A DNA stretch of 9,237 nucleotides from JBCFBK01 sp038562555 (lineage in GTDB: Bacteria > Bacteroidota > Bacteroidia > Bacteroidales > Prolixibacteraceae), in NCBI GenBank assembly GCA_038562555.1, contig JBCFBK010000088.1:1-9237 (forward strand). The letters run 5' to 3'. Below are positions 1 through 6,549 of this stretch, piece after piece (position 1 is the first letter of the stretch; each line of letters begins with the position of its first letter). The notes under the pieces are model-generated. The model was not told the origin of the DNA and made no database searches. It was given only the letters and a program-made list of their open reading frames with translations. A program made the translations under genes and the position numbers.

Positions 1-40
1 TATTCAGCGAGATATAGAGATTTAGTAGATTTTTTTTCAT
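1..40 (-). CDS. 5' end of an unidentified gene leaving the left edge
   Basis: On the minus strand an ATG at 40-38 opens 13 stop-free codons, reading MKKNLLNLYISLN, before the window ends. The two lysines followed by leucine-rich residues look like the start of a signal peptide. The bases just upstream are A-rich, as before the other genes here, with no clear Shine-Dalgarno. A promoter-like element at 194-262 points towards it, which supports a real gene with a leader of roughly 150 bases. The product cannot be identified from 13 residues. A chance reading frame is possible, because short A-rich runs readily encode MKK. Confidence 0.45.
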   Translation of the reverse strand, partial: MKKNLLNLYISLN

Positions 41-97
41 TTTTGATTTTTTAATTAAGTAATAGAATCTGTCTTCCAGAGTTTTCTGCTTTTCTGG

Positions 98-124
98 CCA
101 CTGTTTTCTTGTATCATCCAGTGG
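98..124 (-). other. Predicted hairpin in the leader of the left-edge gene
   Basis: CCACTG at 98-103 and CAGTGG at 119-124 form a perfect 6-bp stem with a 15-base loop. It lies inside the presumed 5' leader of the minus-strand gene starting at 40. No T-tract follows on either strand, so it is not a typical terminator. A role in leader folding is inference only. Confidence 0.3.
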
Positions 125-128
125 AGGG

Positions 129-148
129 ATCCCTTTTTATTCAGGGAT
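129..148 (-). other. Second predicted hairpin in the same leader
   Basis: ATCCCT at 129-134 pairs with AGGGAT at 143-148 around an 8-base loop. It sits four bases from the 98-124 hairpin, so the presumed leader could carry two stem-loops in a row. The left arm is also part of a 10-bp palindrome (AGGGATCCCT, 125-134). No T-run follows on either strand. Confidence 0.3.
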
Positions 149-193
149 TATATTCGTATGTATTGAGTGCTCACGATGGGGTAGATGATGTTG

Positions 194-262
194 TAAAGTT
201 TAAAATATTCATGATCGGATTGCATTACACAATTCTGATGAAGAGTTATAAGATTCACACTT
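194..262 (-). promoter_or_regulatory. 40-bp direct-repeat operator (copy C) plus -7-like box, reading left
   Basis: Read on the minus strand from 262 to 223, the element begins AAGTGTGAAT, continues CTTATAA, then has a 13-base spacer and ends TTGTGTAATG. The two GAAT cores are 21 bp apart. After 21 further bases comes AAACTTTA (201-194), a partial match to the Bacteroidota -7 box TANNTTTG. The first ten bases equal those of the copies at 381 and 2025, and the internal spacing is identical. It points to the gene starting at 40, with a start site predicted near 187. A role as an activator-dependent promoter is inferred from the repeated architecture. Confidence 0.6.
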
Positions 263-380
263 TGGATCATTATTATTTATTTAATAACGAGCAAGTATTC
301 GTGTAATTTTTTATTAAATAATTGATTTTTAATAATATACGATATGGTAATTATCACTGAAAAGAAAATAATATCGGCGA
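263..380. other. AT-rich spacer between two divergent operator copies
   Basis: This 118-bp stretch separates the back-to-back copies at 223-262 and 381-420. By hand count only about 21% of its bases are G or C, far below the neighbouring genes. It contains several A and T runs and no convincing gene. It may act as a flexible or curved region, or as a binding site for a nucleoid protein shared by the two promoters, but nothing in the sequence proves this. Confidence 0.5.
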
Positions 381-448
381 AAGTGTGAATAATGTAATTC
401 TTAATAAAAGTTATGTAACAATTAGTCGTTTTTATAAGCAGACCTTTA
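381..448 (+). promoter_or_regulatory. 40-bp direct-repeat operator (copy A) plus -7-like box, reading right towards the OmpA gene
   Basis: The element covers 381-420: AAGTGTGAAT, AATGTAA, 13 variable bases, TTATGTAACA. Outside the 13-base spacer it matches the copy at 2025-2064 in 26 of 27 positions. The half-site cores at 387 and 408 are 21 bp apart. After 20 bases comes GACCTTTA (441-448), a partial TANNTTTG match, which predicts a start site near 455. That leaves a leader of about 150 bases before the OmpA-like gene at 608. No TTTG -33 box is evident where the element ends, as expected if an activator replaces it. Confidence 0.65.
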
Positions 449-454
449 CCGGAA

Positions 455-607
455 AACAGGGGCACGGGATGAACAAGTTGCTTCACAAAGCCCAGGGACG
501 GTATAATAACTTTCCAGCAACATGGAGTTACCTACGTTGATGTTCACAAAAGAAGTGATGAAGCTTACTACGAGAATTATACACAATTAATTTGAAATGA
601 TAACCAG
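455..607 (+). other. Long untranslated leader or decayed coding remnant before the OmpA-like gene
   Basis: This stretch is richer in G and C than the DNA to its left and would be transcribed from the promoter at 441-448. One frame is open from 473 to the TGA at 593-595 (40 codons, ending with the residues YYENYTQLI), but it has no start codon and a stop directly upstream. A separate 23-codon frame starts at ATG 469 and ends at 540, reading MNKLLHKAQG at its start, with no clear ribosome-binding site. It could be a structured leader, a small RNA, a leader peptide or the worn end of an old gene. None of these can be chosen from the sequence alone. Confidence 0.35.
507..530 (+). other. Predicted hairpin in the leader of the OmpA-like gene
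   Basis: TAAC (507-510) pairs with GTTA (527-530), and TCCA (513-516) with TGGA (523-526). This gives an 8-bp stem with a two-base bulge (511-512) and a 6-base loop. It lies about 80 bases before the start codon at 608 and is not followed by a T-run. It could contribute to post-transcriptional control, but this is inference. Confidence 0.3.
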
Positions 608-1279
608 ATGAAAAAAATCAAAATGAGCGCTGTCATGATTTTAAGTACAGCATTATTATTTTCCGGCTGCGCATCGATGAACAAGACGCAGAAGGGTGGA
701 GCAGTGGGAGTGGTCGCTGGCGGAGCCATGGGTGCGGTGGTTGGCAGAGTTGCCGGGAATACCGCCCTGGGTGCAATTATCGGAGCCGCGGTTGGAGGGA
801 CTGCCGGTGCCGTGATCGGCCGGAAAATGGATAAACAGGCCGAGGAAATAGAAAAGACTGTTCCCGATGCAAAGGTTGAACGGGTAGGCGAGGGTATTGT
901 TGTTGAATTCAGTAGTAATGTTTTGTTTGGCTTTGACAGTTCAAGCCTGTCGGCTGATGCAAGGACCAACCTGGATAAACTGGTTGTCGTGTTGAATGCA
1001 TATCCTGATACGAATATTGAGATACAGGGACATACCGATAACAGCGGGAGTGAAGCCTATAACAAAACGCTTTCTGAGAAACGCGCCGGTGCGGCATCCG
1101 GGTATCTTTCCGCTAAGGGGATAGCCTATAGCCGATTGGGAATCAAAGGATTCGGTGAAACCATGCCGAAATACGACAATAACACAGACCAGGGGCGTAC
1201 GCAAAACCGCAGGGTTGAGTTCCTGATTACGGCCAACGAAAAGATGAAAGCGGAAGCAGAAAAAGAGACAGCGAACTAG
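608..1279 (+). CDS. OmpA-family peptidoglycan-binding lipoprotein with glycine-zipper segment
   Basis: The protein has 223 residues. It should be anchored in the outer membrane by lipid and hold peptidoglycan non-covalently through its C-terminal OmpA domain. A lipoprotein signal ends at LFSGC, making Cys21 the lipidated residue; Phe at -3 is slightly unusual. Residues 28-72 are rich in Gly, Ala and Val with regular GxxxG spacing, like the glycine-zipper part of YiaD-type proteins. The OmpA domain spans about 98-208 and shows GHTDN at 141-145 and NRRVEF at 200-205. Asp144 and Arg159 are 15 residues apart, as are the peptidoglycan-contacting Asp and Arg known in OmpA. The tail is rich in Lys and Glu. 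The next gene starts 29 bases downstream with no promoter visible, so the two are probably cotranscribed. A second ATG at codon 6 is possible, but the first keeps the charged signal start. Confidence 0.93.
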   Translation: MKKIKMSAVMILSTALLFSGCASMNKTQKGGAVGVVAGGAMGAVVGRVAGNTALGAIIGAAVGGTAGAVIGRKMDKQAEEIEKTVPDAKVERVGEGIVVEFSSNVLFGFDSSSLSADARTNLDKLVVVLNAYPDTNIEIQGHTDNSGSEAYNKTLSEKRAGAASGYLSAKGIAYSRLGIKGFGETMPKYDNNTDQGRTQNRRVEFLITANEKMKAEAEKETAN

Positions 1280-1308
1280 CTGGAATCAAAAAAACAAAAA
1301 CAATCAAA

Positions 1309-1974
1309 ATGAAGAATAAATTAAGTCTGATCGTTTCGATCCTGGTTCTTGCAGCATCCTTTGCGGTTGCTCAGGACCGGCCATCTTTTGGCATCCTTGG
1401 CGGTATGAATTTCCAGAATCTTAATGGAAAAGCCGCGAATGGGGATAAACTTGAAAACGACATGCAGTTGGGTTTCCATGGTGGTGTGAATGTTCAAATA
1501 CCGGTAGCCCCTGAATTTTACTTCCAGCCTGGTTTAATGTATACCACCAAAGGGGCAAAGAATTCTGAGGGTTCATTAACCAGCAAAATAAAACTGAACT
1601 ACATTGAAATGCCCCTGAATTTTGTTTATAAAGCACCCCTGGGCAATGGGTTTTTTATGTTGGGGTTTGGACCCTATCTTGCTTACGCGGTCAGCGGTAA
1701 TGTAGAAACCAAAGGCGGCTCTGTGACCCTGGATCAGGATATTGAATTCACCAATGAAGTGAAATCGGGTGATCCTTTATTGACGCCATATTACAAAGCG
1801 TTTGATGCAGGTGCCGGTATCTTTGCCGGATATGAGTCGGCGGGCGGCTTGTTCTTACAGTTGAATACGCAGTTAGGTTTGCTGAATATTAATCCGGAAT
1901 ATGAAGGAATGACCGATGATGATTCGGCTGTCAAAAATACAGGTTTCGGTTTATCACTTGGATATAGGTTTTGA
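1309..1974 (+). CDS. Outer-membrane beta-barrel protein, PorT-like family
   Basis: The protein has 221 residues with a clear signal peptide (MKNKLSLIV start, cleavage near AVAQ at residues 19-22). The mature part alternates hydrophobic and polar residues in short strands and has many glycines. It ends in LSLGYRF, a terminal aromatic typical of the insertion signal of outer-membrane barrels. Opening features such as FGILGGMNFQNL and the length fit the small 'outer membrane beta-barrel' family common in Bacteroidota, probably with about eight strands. These proteins are mostly of unknown function, and nothing here shows a substrate. It follows the OmpA-like gene closely and is closed by the terminator at 1991-2023, so both probably share the promoter at 381-448. 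Confidence 0.88.
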   Translation: MKNKLSLIVSILVLAASFAVAQDRPSFGILGGMNFQNLNGKAANGDKLENDMQLGFHGGVNVQIPVAPEFYFQPGLMYTTKGAKNSEGSLTSKIKLNYIEMPLNFVYKAPLGNGFFMLGFGPYLAYAVSGNVETKGGSVTLDQDIEFTNEVKSGDPLLTPYYKAFDAGAGIFAGYESAGGLFLQLNTQLGLLNINPEYEGMTDDDSAVKNTGFGLSLGYRF

Positions 1975-1990
1975 GAAAAAGGTTAATAGG

Positions 1991-2023
1991 AAGGGGCGGC
2001 TCTCTCAAGGGGTCGCCTTTTTT
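1991..2023 (+). terminator. Intrinsic terminator after the OmpA/barrel pair
   Basis: Bases 1995-2003 pair with 2009-2017 (nine pairs, three of them G-T) around the loop CTCAA, and six T residues follow at 2018-2023. It begins 17 bases after the stop codon at 1974. The operator copy at 2025 starts two bases after the T-run, so the end of one operon and the control region of the next are packed together. Confidence 0.85.
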
Positions 2024-2024
2024 C

Positions 2025-2092
2025 AAGTGTGAATCATGTAACAGAATTGATGAATTATGTAACATACAGGCGACCATGAGCGCCTATTTTTG
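2025..2092 (+). promoter_or_regulatory. 40-bp direct-repeat operator (copy B) plus -7 box for the mla operon
   Basis: The element at 2025-2064 has the clearest internal repeat: 2028-2043 and 2049-2064 match in 13 of 16 positions at a 21-bp period, sharing TGAATnATGTAACA. After a 20-base gap comes TATTTTTG (2085-2092), a full match to the Bacteroidota -7 consensus TANNTTTG. No TTTG -33 box is seen at the expected distance. A start site near 2099 would leave a leader of about 22 bases before the ATG at 2121, which supports that gene start. The operator abuts the -33 region, the usual place for a class II activator. Candidate regulator types with such repeats include LytTR response regulators and AraC-type proteins; I cannot tell which. 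Confidence 0.72.
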
Positions 2093-2120
2093 TAGATATT
2101 AAAAAGCGAAGCATCAGGTT

Positions 2121-2975
2121 ATGGCAAAATTTAATCCGGTCATTAAAGTAATTCCGAAACTTCGGGATGCAACCGTGCATTCGATGACGAAACTCAGCGA
2201 AAAGACTTTGGAAAAGACAGATCTGATCAGTCGTTTCCTGATGGATATTGCGGATGTTTCCTTATTCTTAACTCATCTCACGAAAGAATTATTTTCGCGC
2301 GATTTTGAGTTTAAGGAATTCATGCGGCAGTGTTTTCAGATCGGGAATAAAACACTGCCGCTTATTTCAGTTACCGGGGCGATTATGGGTTTAGTCCTGA
2401 CCATACAGTCACGACCGGTGCTTGTCGATTTTGGTGCGGTAACCATGCTTCCCGGAATGGTTGCCGTTTCACTGATCAGGGAAATGGGACCTGTTATTAC
2501 AGCGCTGATTTGTGCCGGAAAAATTGGTTCGGGCATGGGAGCTGAGCTGGGTTCGATGAAAGTGACCGAGCAAATCGATGCCATGGAAGTATCGTCAACC
2601 AATCCGATGCGTTTTTTAGTTGTCACCCGTGTACTCGCCGCTACCCTGATGATACCCTTCTTAGTTCTGTATGCCGATTTGTTTGGAATCCTGGGAAGTT
2701 GGGGCGGTGCCAATATCAAGGGTGACGTAACGTTTACCTTGTTTTTTGCTCAGGCATTCAGCCAGGTTGATTTTATGGATTTCCTGCCTGCTTTTATTAA
2801 GTCATTCTTTTTCGGTGCCGTTATCGGCCTGGTTGGTTGCTATAAAGGATACAATGCGGGGCGTGGAACAGAGAGTGTCGGTGTGGCGGCAAATTCGGCC
2901 GTCGTATTGGCGTCGCTTCTTGTGATTATTACTGATATGATTGCCGTGCAAATTACCGATATGTTAATGTCATGA
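2121..2975 (+). CDS. mlaE: MlaE-family lipid ABC transporter permease
   Basis: This 284-residue inner-membrane protein is the permease of an MCE-type lipid transporter that moves phospholipid across the periplasm. The family signature is clear at 119-157, including IREMGP, ALICAGKIGSGM and AELGSMKVTEQIDAMEV. A second conserved patch, YKGYNAGRGTESVG, lies at 241-254. Hydrophobic segments lie near 79-97, 108-133, 166-193, 220-240 and 256-280. About 60 residues precede the amphipathic region found at the start of MlaE proteins, so the N-terminus is somewhat long. The ATG at 2121 suits the predicted start site near 2099. The stop overlaps the start of the ATPase gene by four bases (ATGA), implying translational coupling. 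The direction of lipid flow cannot be read from the sequence. Confidence 0.93.
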   Translation: MAKFNPVIKVIPKLRDATVHSMTKLSEKTLEKTDLISRFLMDIADVSLFLTHLTKELFSRDFEFKEFMRQCFQIGNKTLPLISVTGAIMGLVLTIQSRPVLVDFGAVTMLPGMVAVSLIREMGPVITALICAGKIGSGMGAELGSMKVTEQIDAMEVSSTNPMRFLVVTRVLAATLMIPFLVLYADLFGILGSWGGANIKGDVTFTLFFAQAFSQVDFMDFLPAFIKSFFFGAVIGLVGCYKGYNAGRGTESVGVAANSAVVLASLLVIITDMIAVQITDMLMS

Positions 2976-3733
2976 ACACAGAACGAAAACAAATGGAGAC
3001 TGGCACCGGCCCCGTTATCGAGATCGATAAGCTGCAAAAATCATTTGGAACCCAGGAGGTATTGAAGGACATATCCTTAAAGCTTCAAAATAAGGAAAAC
3101 CTCGTCATTCTTGGTAAGTCGGGCTCCGGAAAATCGGTGCTGATCAAGTGTATTGTGAAATTACTGATTCCTGATAACGGAAGCATTCATGTGTTGGGCG
3201 AGAATGTAGGTTCATTGAGCAGCGATGGTTTAAAGGAATTGAGGAAGAAGATCGGATTTCTTTTTCAAAGCGGGGCACTGTATGATTCGATGACCGTAAA
3301 ACAGAACCTGGAGTTTCCTTTGCGGAGAATAAAGAAGGAACTGACCGAAAAGGAAATTTCTGAAAAAATAGCCGAGGTGCTTGAAAATGTAGGTTTGGCC
3401 GATTCCTTAAATAAAATGCCATCTCAGCTTTCAGGGGGAATGCGAAAAAGGATCAGTCTGGCGCGCACCATTGTCGTGGACCCGATGATCATGCTGTACG
3501 ATGAACCTACAACAGGACTTGACCCGGTAACATCGGATGAAATCAGCGACCTCATCAATGATGTCCAGAAACGGTATAAGACTTCGTCCATTATTATCAC
3601 GCACGATATCGAGTGTGCCCGTCATACGGCAAACCGGATTATCATGTTACAAGATGGCGAGGTTTATCAGGAAGGTAACCTGGATGATTTTGAGCATTCT
3701 GCCGATGATCTGATTAAATCATTTTTTAAGTAA
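2972..3733 (+). CDS. mlaF: MlaF-family ABC transporter ATP-binding protein
   Basis: This 253-residue cytoplasmic ATPase should drive the MlaE permease. It is intact: Walker A GKSGSGKS at 48-55, Q-loop Gln99 within FLFQSGALYDS, signature LSGGM at 153-157, Walker B MLYDEP with catalytic Glu178, D-loop TTGLDP and switch His211. The FQSGALYDSMTV stretch and the LSGGMRKR form of the signature are typical of the MlaF group rather than of other importers. Translation probably starts at ATG 2972, inside the stop of the permease gene (ATGA overlap); Met8 at 2993 is an alternative that would remove the coupling. The MCE gene follows after 11 bases. Confidence 0.94.
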   Translation: MNTERKQMETGTGPVIEIDKLQKSFGTQEVLKDISLKLQNKENLVILGKSGSGKSVLIKCIVKLLIPDNGSIHVLGENVGSLSSDGLKELRKKIGFLFQSGALYDSMTVKQNLEFPLRRIKKELTEKEISEKIAEVLENVGLADSLNKMPSQLSGGMRKRISLARTIVVDPMIMLYDEPTTGLDPVTSDEISDLINDVQKRYKTSSIIITHDIECARHTANRIIMLQDGEVYQEGNLDDFEHSADDLIKSFFK

Positions 3734-3744
3734 AATTTAGGATT

Positions 3745-4683
3745 ATGGATACACATTCGTCACAATTTAAAGTACGACTGGGCTTGTTTGTTGCCGGCGG
3801 GCTGGCGCTTTTTGTGCTCGCCATCTTTATTATCGGGAAGCAAAAAAATCTGTTTGATCCGGTGTTTAAAATTACCACGAATTTTTACAATGTCAGCGGC
3901 CTGCAGGTAGGAAATAACATCCGCTTTTCGGGCATTAATGTCGGAACAGTGGACGAAATAAGCATTATTAACGATTCAACAGTTCGGGTGGATATGCTGG
4001 TCCGAAAATCAGTTCAACAGTTTATCAAGGCGGACTGTGTCGTGGCCATCGGTTCCGAAGGGCTGATCGGAGACCGGCTGTTAGTAATTTCTCAGGGCAG
4101 TTCAGATTCTCCTCTGGCAAGAAACGGGCAGCACCTGGACTCTGTTGAGCCTGTTGAGACTGATGCTATTATTTCAAGTTTGCAAGTAACCGCGGGACAT
4201 ATCGAGGTTGTTACGGATGAACTTTCAAAGGTCATGCTCAAGGTAAACAGTGGACGCGGTACGCTTGGCCGGTTAATACATGACTCGCTTATTGCAGAGA
4301 ATATTAATAAGACCATTGCCAATTTCCAAAATACCTCAAATGAGTTGGATGAGATGGTAATAGCTACAAAAGGAAATGTATCTTCCATCATGGAGAGTTT
4401 TCAGCAGACAGCCGACAATGCTGAAGGTTCAACCCGGCAACTCGAAGGGATTATGATTAAAGTAAACAGCGGCCAGGGTACATTGGGGCGGTTGATTCAT
4501 GATACCATCACGTCAAACAACATCGATCAAACCATCCTGAATCTTAAAAACAGTTCCAAAGGGTTGGACGAAAATATGGAGGCCCTCAAGCACAATATCT
4601 TTTTCAGGGGTTACTACAAGAAGAAAGCAAAGGAAGAGGAAAGAAAGCGGCTCGAAGACGCTGCAAAAAAACTTCCCGAATAA
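3745..4683 (+). CDS. mlaD: MlaD-family MCE substrate-binding protein with internal tandem repeat
   Basis: This 312-residue protein is the periplasmic, membrane-anchored MCE subunit, which usually forms a hexameric ring on MlaE and passes lipid. A single transmembrane anchor spans about 12-31. The MCE domain covers about 40-117, with FYNVSGLQVGNNIRFSGINVG and GSEGLIGDRLL as recognisable parts (split here at 47-67 and 103-113). Residues 163-211 and 236-284 are two copies of a 49-residue unit, 28 positions identical, each containing KVNSGxGTLGRLIHD. The tail (286-312) is strongly charged, with a run of Lys, Glu and Arg. It is longer than E. coli MlaD, and the added part is probably helical. AGGA lies three bases before the ATG. 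The outer-membrane protein gene follows after 17 bases. Confidence 0.92.
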   Translation: MDTHSSQFKVRLGLFVAGGLALFVLAIFIIGKQKNLFDPVFKITTNFYNVSGLQVGNNIRFSGINVGTVDEISIINDSTVRVDMLVRKSVQQFIKADCVVAIGSEGLIGDRLLVISQGSSDSPLARNGQHLDSVEPVETDAIISSLQVTAGHIEVVTDELSKVMLKVNSGRGTLGRLIHDSLIAENINKTIANFQNTSNELDEMVIATKGNVSSIMESFQQTADNAEGSTRQLEGIMIKVNSGQGTLGRLIHDTITSNNIDQTILNLKNSSKGLDENMEALKHNIFFRGYYKKKAKEEERKRLEDAAKKLPE

Positions 4684-4700
4684 TCAAACGGGCGATACCC

Positions 4701-6542
4701 ATGTGGTTCAGAAAAACGCTGATCTGTTTTGTATTTTCGGTTTTTGCCGGAGGGCTTGCGTTTGCCCAGCAAACGCCTGAAAAGAAAGATACGACCCGCC
4801 TTTATGAGCATATTCAAAACTACGCTGAAGGCAGCCGTTTTACGAAATTTATGTACCGGCTGTTTTTCAAACCGGTTGCTCCGCAGTCTCACAAGAAGGC
4901 GGCCGCAGCGAAGATCTATAAGAAGCTGATCCGGACACCATACAGCGCTTTTGAAGGAAAAATAATCAGGCACGTCAACATTGAAACGCTCGATCCCTTT
5001 GGCAGTTCAATTGCTGACACCATTGTTGCGTCTCCGAATTTCTTTTCAAAGACCGGAAACAAGTTACACATCAAATCTCAGCGTATGACCATCCGTAACC
5101 TGTTGCTGATCCGTCGAAATCAACCGTTTGATTCGTTGCGGGTAAAAGAATCGGAGCGACTGGTCCGCATGAACGCCTATATCCGTGATGTTTCATTCCT
5201 CGTGAAGCCTGCAGCCGGCAGCCCGGACTCCGTTGATATTTTTATCCGTGCACTGGATATCTGGAGCATTCTTCCAAAAGCCGGTACCTCTGCTTCAAGC
5301 ACTACTGTGGGATTGAGAGATAAGAATTTTTTGGGCCTGGGACATGAACTGGAGAGTGATTACAGGCGAAATTATACGGAAAAAGATAATACGTTTCATG
5401 CGAATTATTCCATTCCAAATATCAAAAACACATTCATCAGTACTGCGGTAAGCTATGGAATTGATGGTGACCGGTCGCACAACAAAAGTGTGACCATCGA
5501 CCGACCGTTCTTTTCGCCATTGGCCCGGTGGGCGGGGGGTGCCAGTTTCACACAACGGTATTTTAATGATTCCGTCCCCATCGATGATCTGCAGGACGGG
5601 CTGCTCAGGTTTAAATTCAATTCCCAGGACTACTGGGCAGGCAGTGCCATCAAGCTTTTCAAAGGGCGTGCTGATTACTCCCGTACTACGAATTTTATAT
5701 CAGCAGTGCGTTTTTTAAAGATCCGGTATATGGAAAGACCGGATGAGATGTTTGACATCAATCACTTATATTCGAACGAAAATTTCTACTTGGCAGGTAT
5801 CGGCGTTTCCGTCCGAAACTATGTTCAGGACAAATACATTTTTAAATACGGCATGAACGAAGATGTACCTGTTGGAAAAGTATTCGGTCTGTCGGGTGGA
5901 TATCAGGAAAAAAACAACTCAGGACGGTTATATCTTGGTGCCCGTTTTTCAATGGGAAATTATTACCCCTGGGGATACCTGAGTTCCAATTTCGAATATG
6001 GGACTTTCTTTCGGTCATCACATGCAGAGGAGGGGGTTTTTGCGGCAGGCCTGAATTATTTTACCGGTCTCTTTGAGATCGGGAAATGGAAAATCAGGCA
6101 ATTTGTAAAGCCGGAGGTCATTATTGGAATTAACCGCTTTGATTCCGACAGTCTGACGCTCAATGACGGATTTGGAATTGATGGCTTCCACACCACAGCG
6201 ATTAAAGGTACAAGCCGGTTGTTATTTACAATTCAGACCCAGTCGTACGCGCCATGGAGTGTTATTGGTTTCCGGTTTGGTCCATTTTTTAGCTATTCCA
6301 TGGGTATGCTTGGCGATGAAGCACATGGATTTAAGGACAGCAAAATGTATTCACAAATAGGAGTGGGTCTTTTGATAAAAAACGAAAGCCTGGTGCTGAA
6401 TACCTTTCAGATCTCCCTCTCATTTTATCCTGTTATTCCGGGAATCGGATCGAATCTGTTCAAGACAAACTCATTTAGCACAAATGATTTCGGCTTCCGG
6501 GATTTTGAAGTTGGAAAACCCGGACCAGTGGTTTACCGGTAA
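4701..6542 (+). CDS. Omp85-like outer-membrane protein with one POTRA-like domain, last gene of the mla operon
   Basis: The protein has 613 residues. A signal peptide of about 22 residues ends at AFA before QQ. Residues 85-190 look like one POTRA domain: the strand GKIIRHVNIETL, a helix with QRMTIRNLLLIRRNQPFDSLRVKE (split at 127-150), and the strand SVDIFIRALDIWSILP. From about 205 the sequence is a barrel, opening with LRDKNFLGLGHELESDY, as in BamA/TamA relatives. Two points are odd: I find no VRG[FY] loop-6 motif, and the barrel appears to end near SLSFYPVIPG, leaving a tail of about 40 residues that ends VVYR instead of an aromatic. Its place 17 bases after mlaD suggests an outer-membrane partner for the lipid pathway; assembly of other proteins is the alternative. 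The family is usually annotated only as BamA/TamA-like. Confidence 0.85.
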   Translation: MWFRKTLICFVFSVFAGGLAFAQQTPEKKDTTRLYEHIQNYAEGSRFTKFMYRLFFKPVAPQSHKKAAAAKIYKKLIRTPYSAFEGKIIRHVNIETLDPFGSSIADTIVASPNFFSKTGNKLHIKSQRMTIRNLLLIRRNQPFDSLRVKESERLVRMNAYIRDVSFLVKPAAGSPDSVDIFIRALDIWSILPKAGTSASSTTVGLRDKNFLGLGHELESDYRRNYTEKDNTFHANYSIPNIKNTFISTAVSYGIDGDRSHNKSVTIDRPFFSPLARWAGGASFTQRYFNDSVPIDDLQDGLLRFKFNSQDYWAGSAIKLFKGRADYSRTTNFISAVRFLKIRYMERPDEMFDINHLYSNENFYLAGIGVSVRNYVQDKYIFKYGMNEDVPVGKVFGLSGGYQEKNNSGRLYLGARFSMGNYYPWGYLSSNFEYGTFFRSSHAEEGVFAAGLNYFTGLFEIGKWKIRQFVKPEVIIGINRFDSDSLTLNDGFGIDGFHTTAIKGTSRLLFTIQTQSYAPWSVIGFRFGPFFSYSMGMLGDEAHGFKDSKMYSQIGVGLLIKNESLVLNTFQISLSFYPVIPGIGSNLFKTNSFSTNDFGFRDFEVGKPGPVVYR

Positions 6543-6543
6543 A
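6532..6543. other. 12-bp perfect palindrome at the convergent gene ends
   Basis: TTTACCGGTAAA reads the same on both strands and includes the stop codon of the plus-strand gene. It has no central loop and no T-run, so it is a poor terminator. A second weak stem (AAACC 6516-6520 with GGTTT 6530-6534) overlaps it. It may be chance. Confidence 0.25.
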
Positions 6544-6549
6544 GGGAAA

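Noticed and set aside
125..148. Stem at 129-148 as an intrinsic terminator
   Set aside because: No T-run follows the stem on either strand, and it lies in a presumed leader rather than after a gene.
109..306. 65-codon plus-strand frame with TTG start
   Set aside because: It crosses the operator copy at 223-262 and the AT-rich spacer, has no ribosome-binding site, and its composition does not resemble the neighbouring genes.
381..420. Assignment of the repeated element to a LytTR regulator
   Set aside because: The 21-bp period of direct repeats fits, but the half-site is only a partial match to the LytTR consensus on either strand. AraC-type or OmpR-type binding fits about as well, so no regulator is named.
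277..486. 69-codon minus-strand frame with GTG start
   Set aside because: It runs through the operator at 381-420 and the AT-rich spacer. Its hydrophobic Ile/Phe/Asn-rich translation is what AT-rich non-coding DNA gives by chance.
587..594. TTAATTTG as a near-match to the -7 box for the OmpA-like gene
   Set aside because: A start site about seven bases on would fall almost on the ATG at 608, and no -33 box is visible. The element-linked box at 441-448 is better supported.
2336..2719. 127-codon minus-strand frame inside the permease gene
   Set aside because: It is a shadow of a conserved MlaE coding frame; its Ser/Thr/Pro-rich translation matches no family I know.
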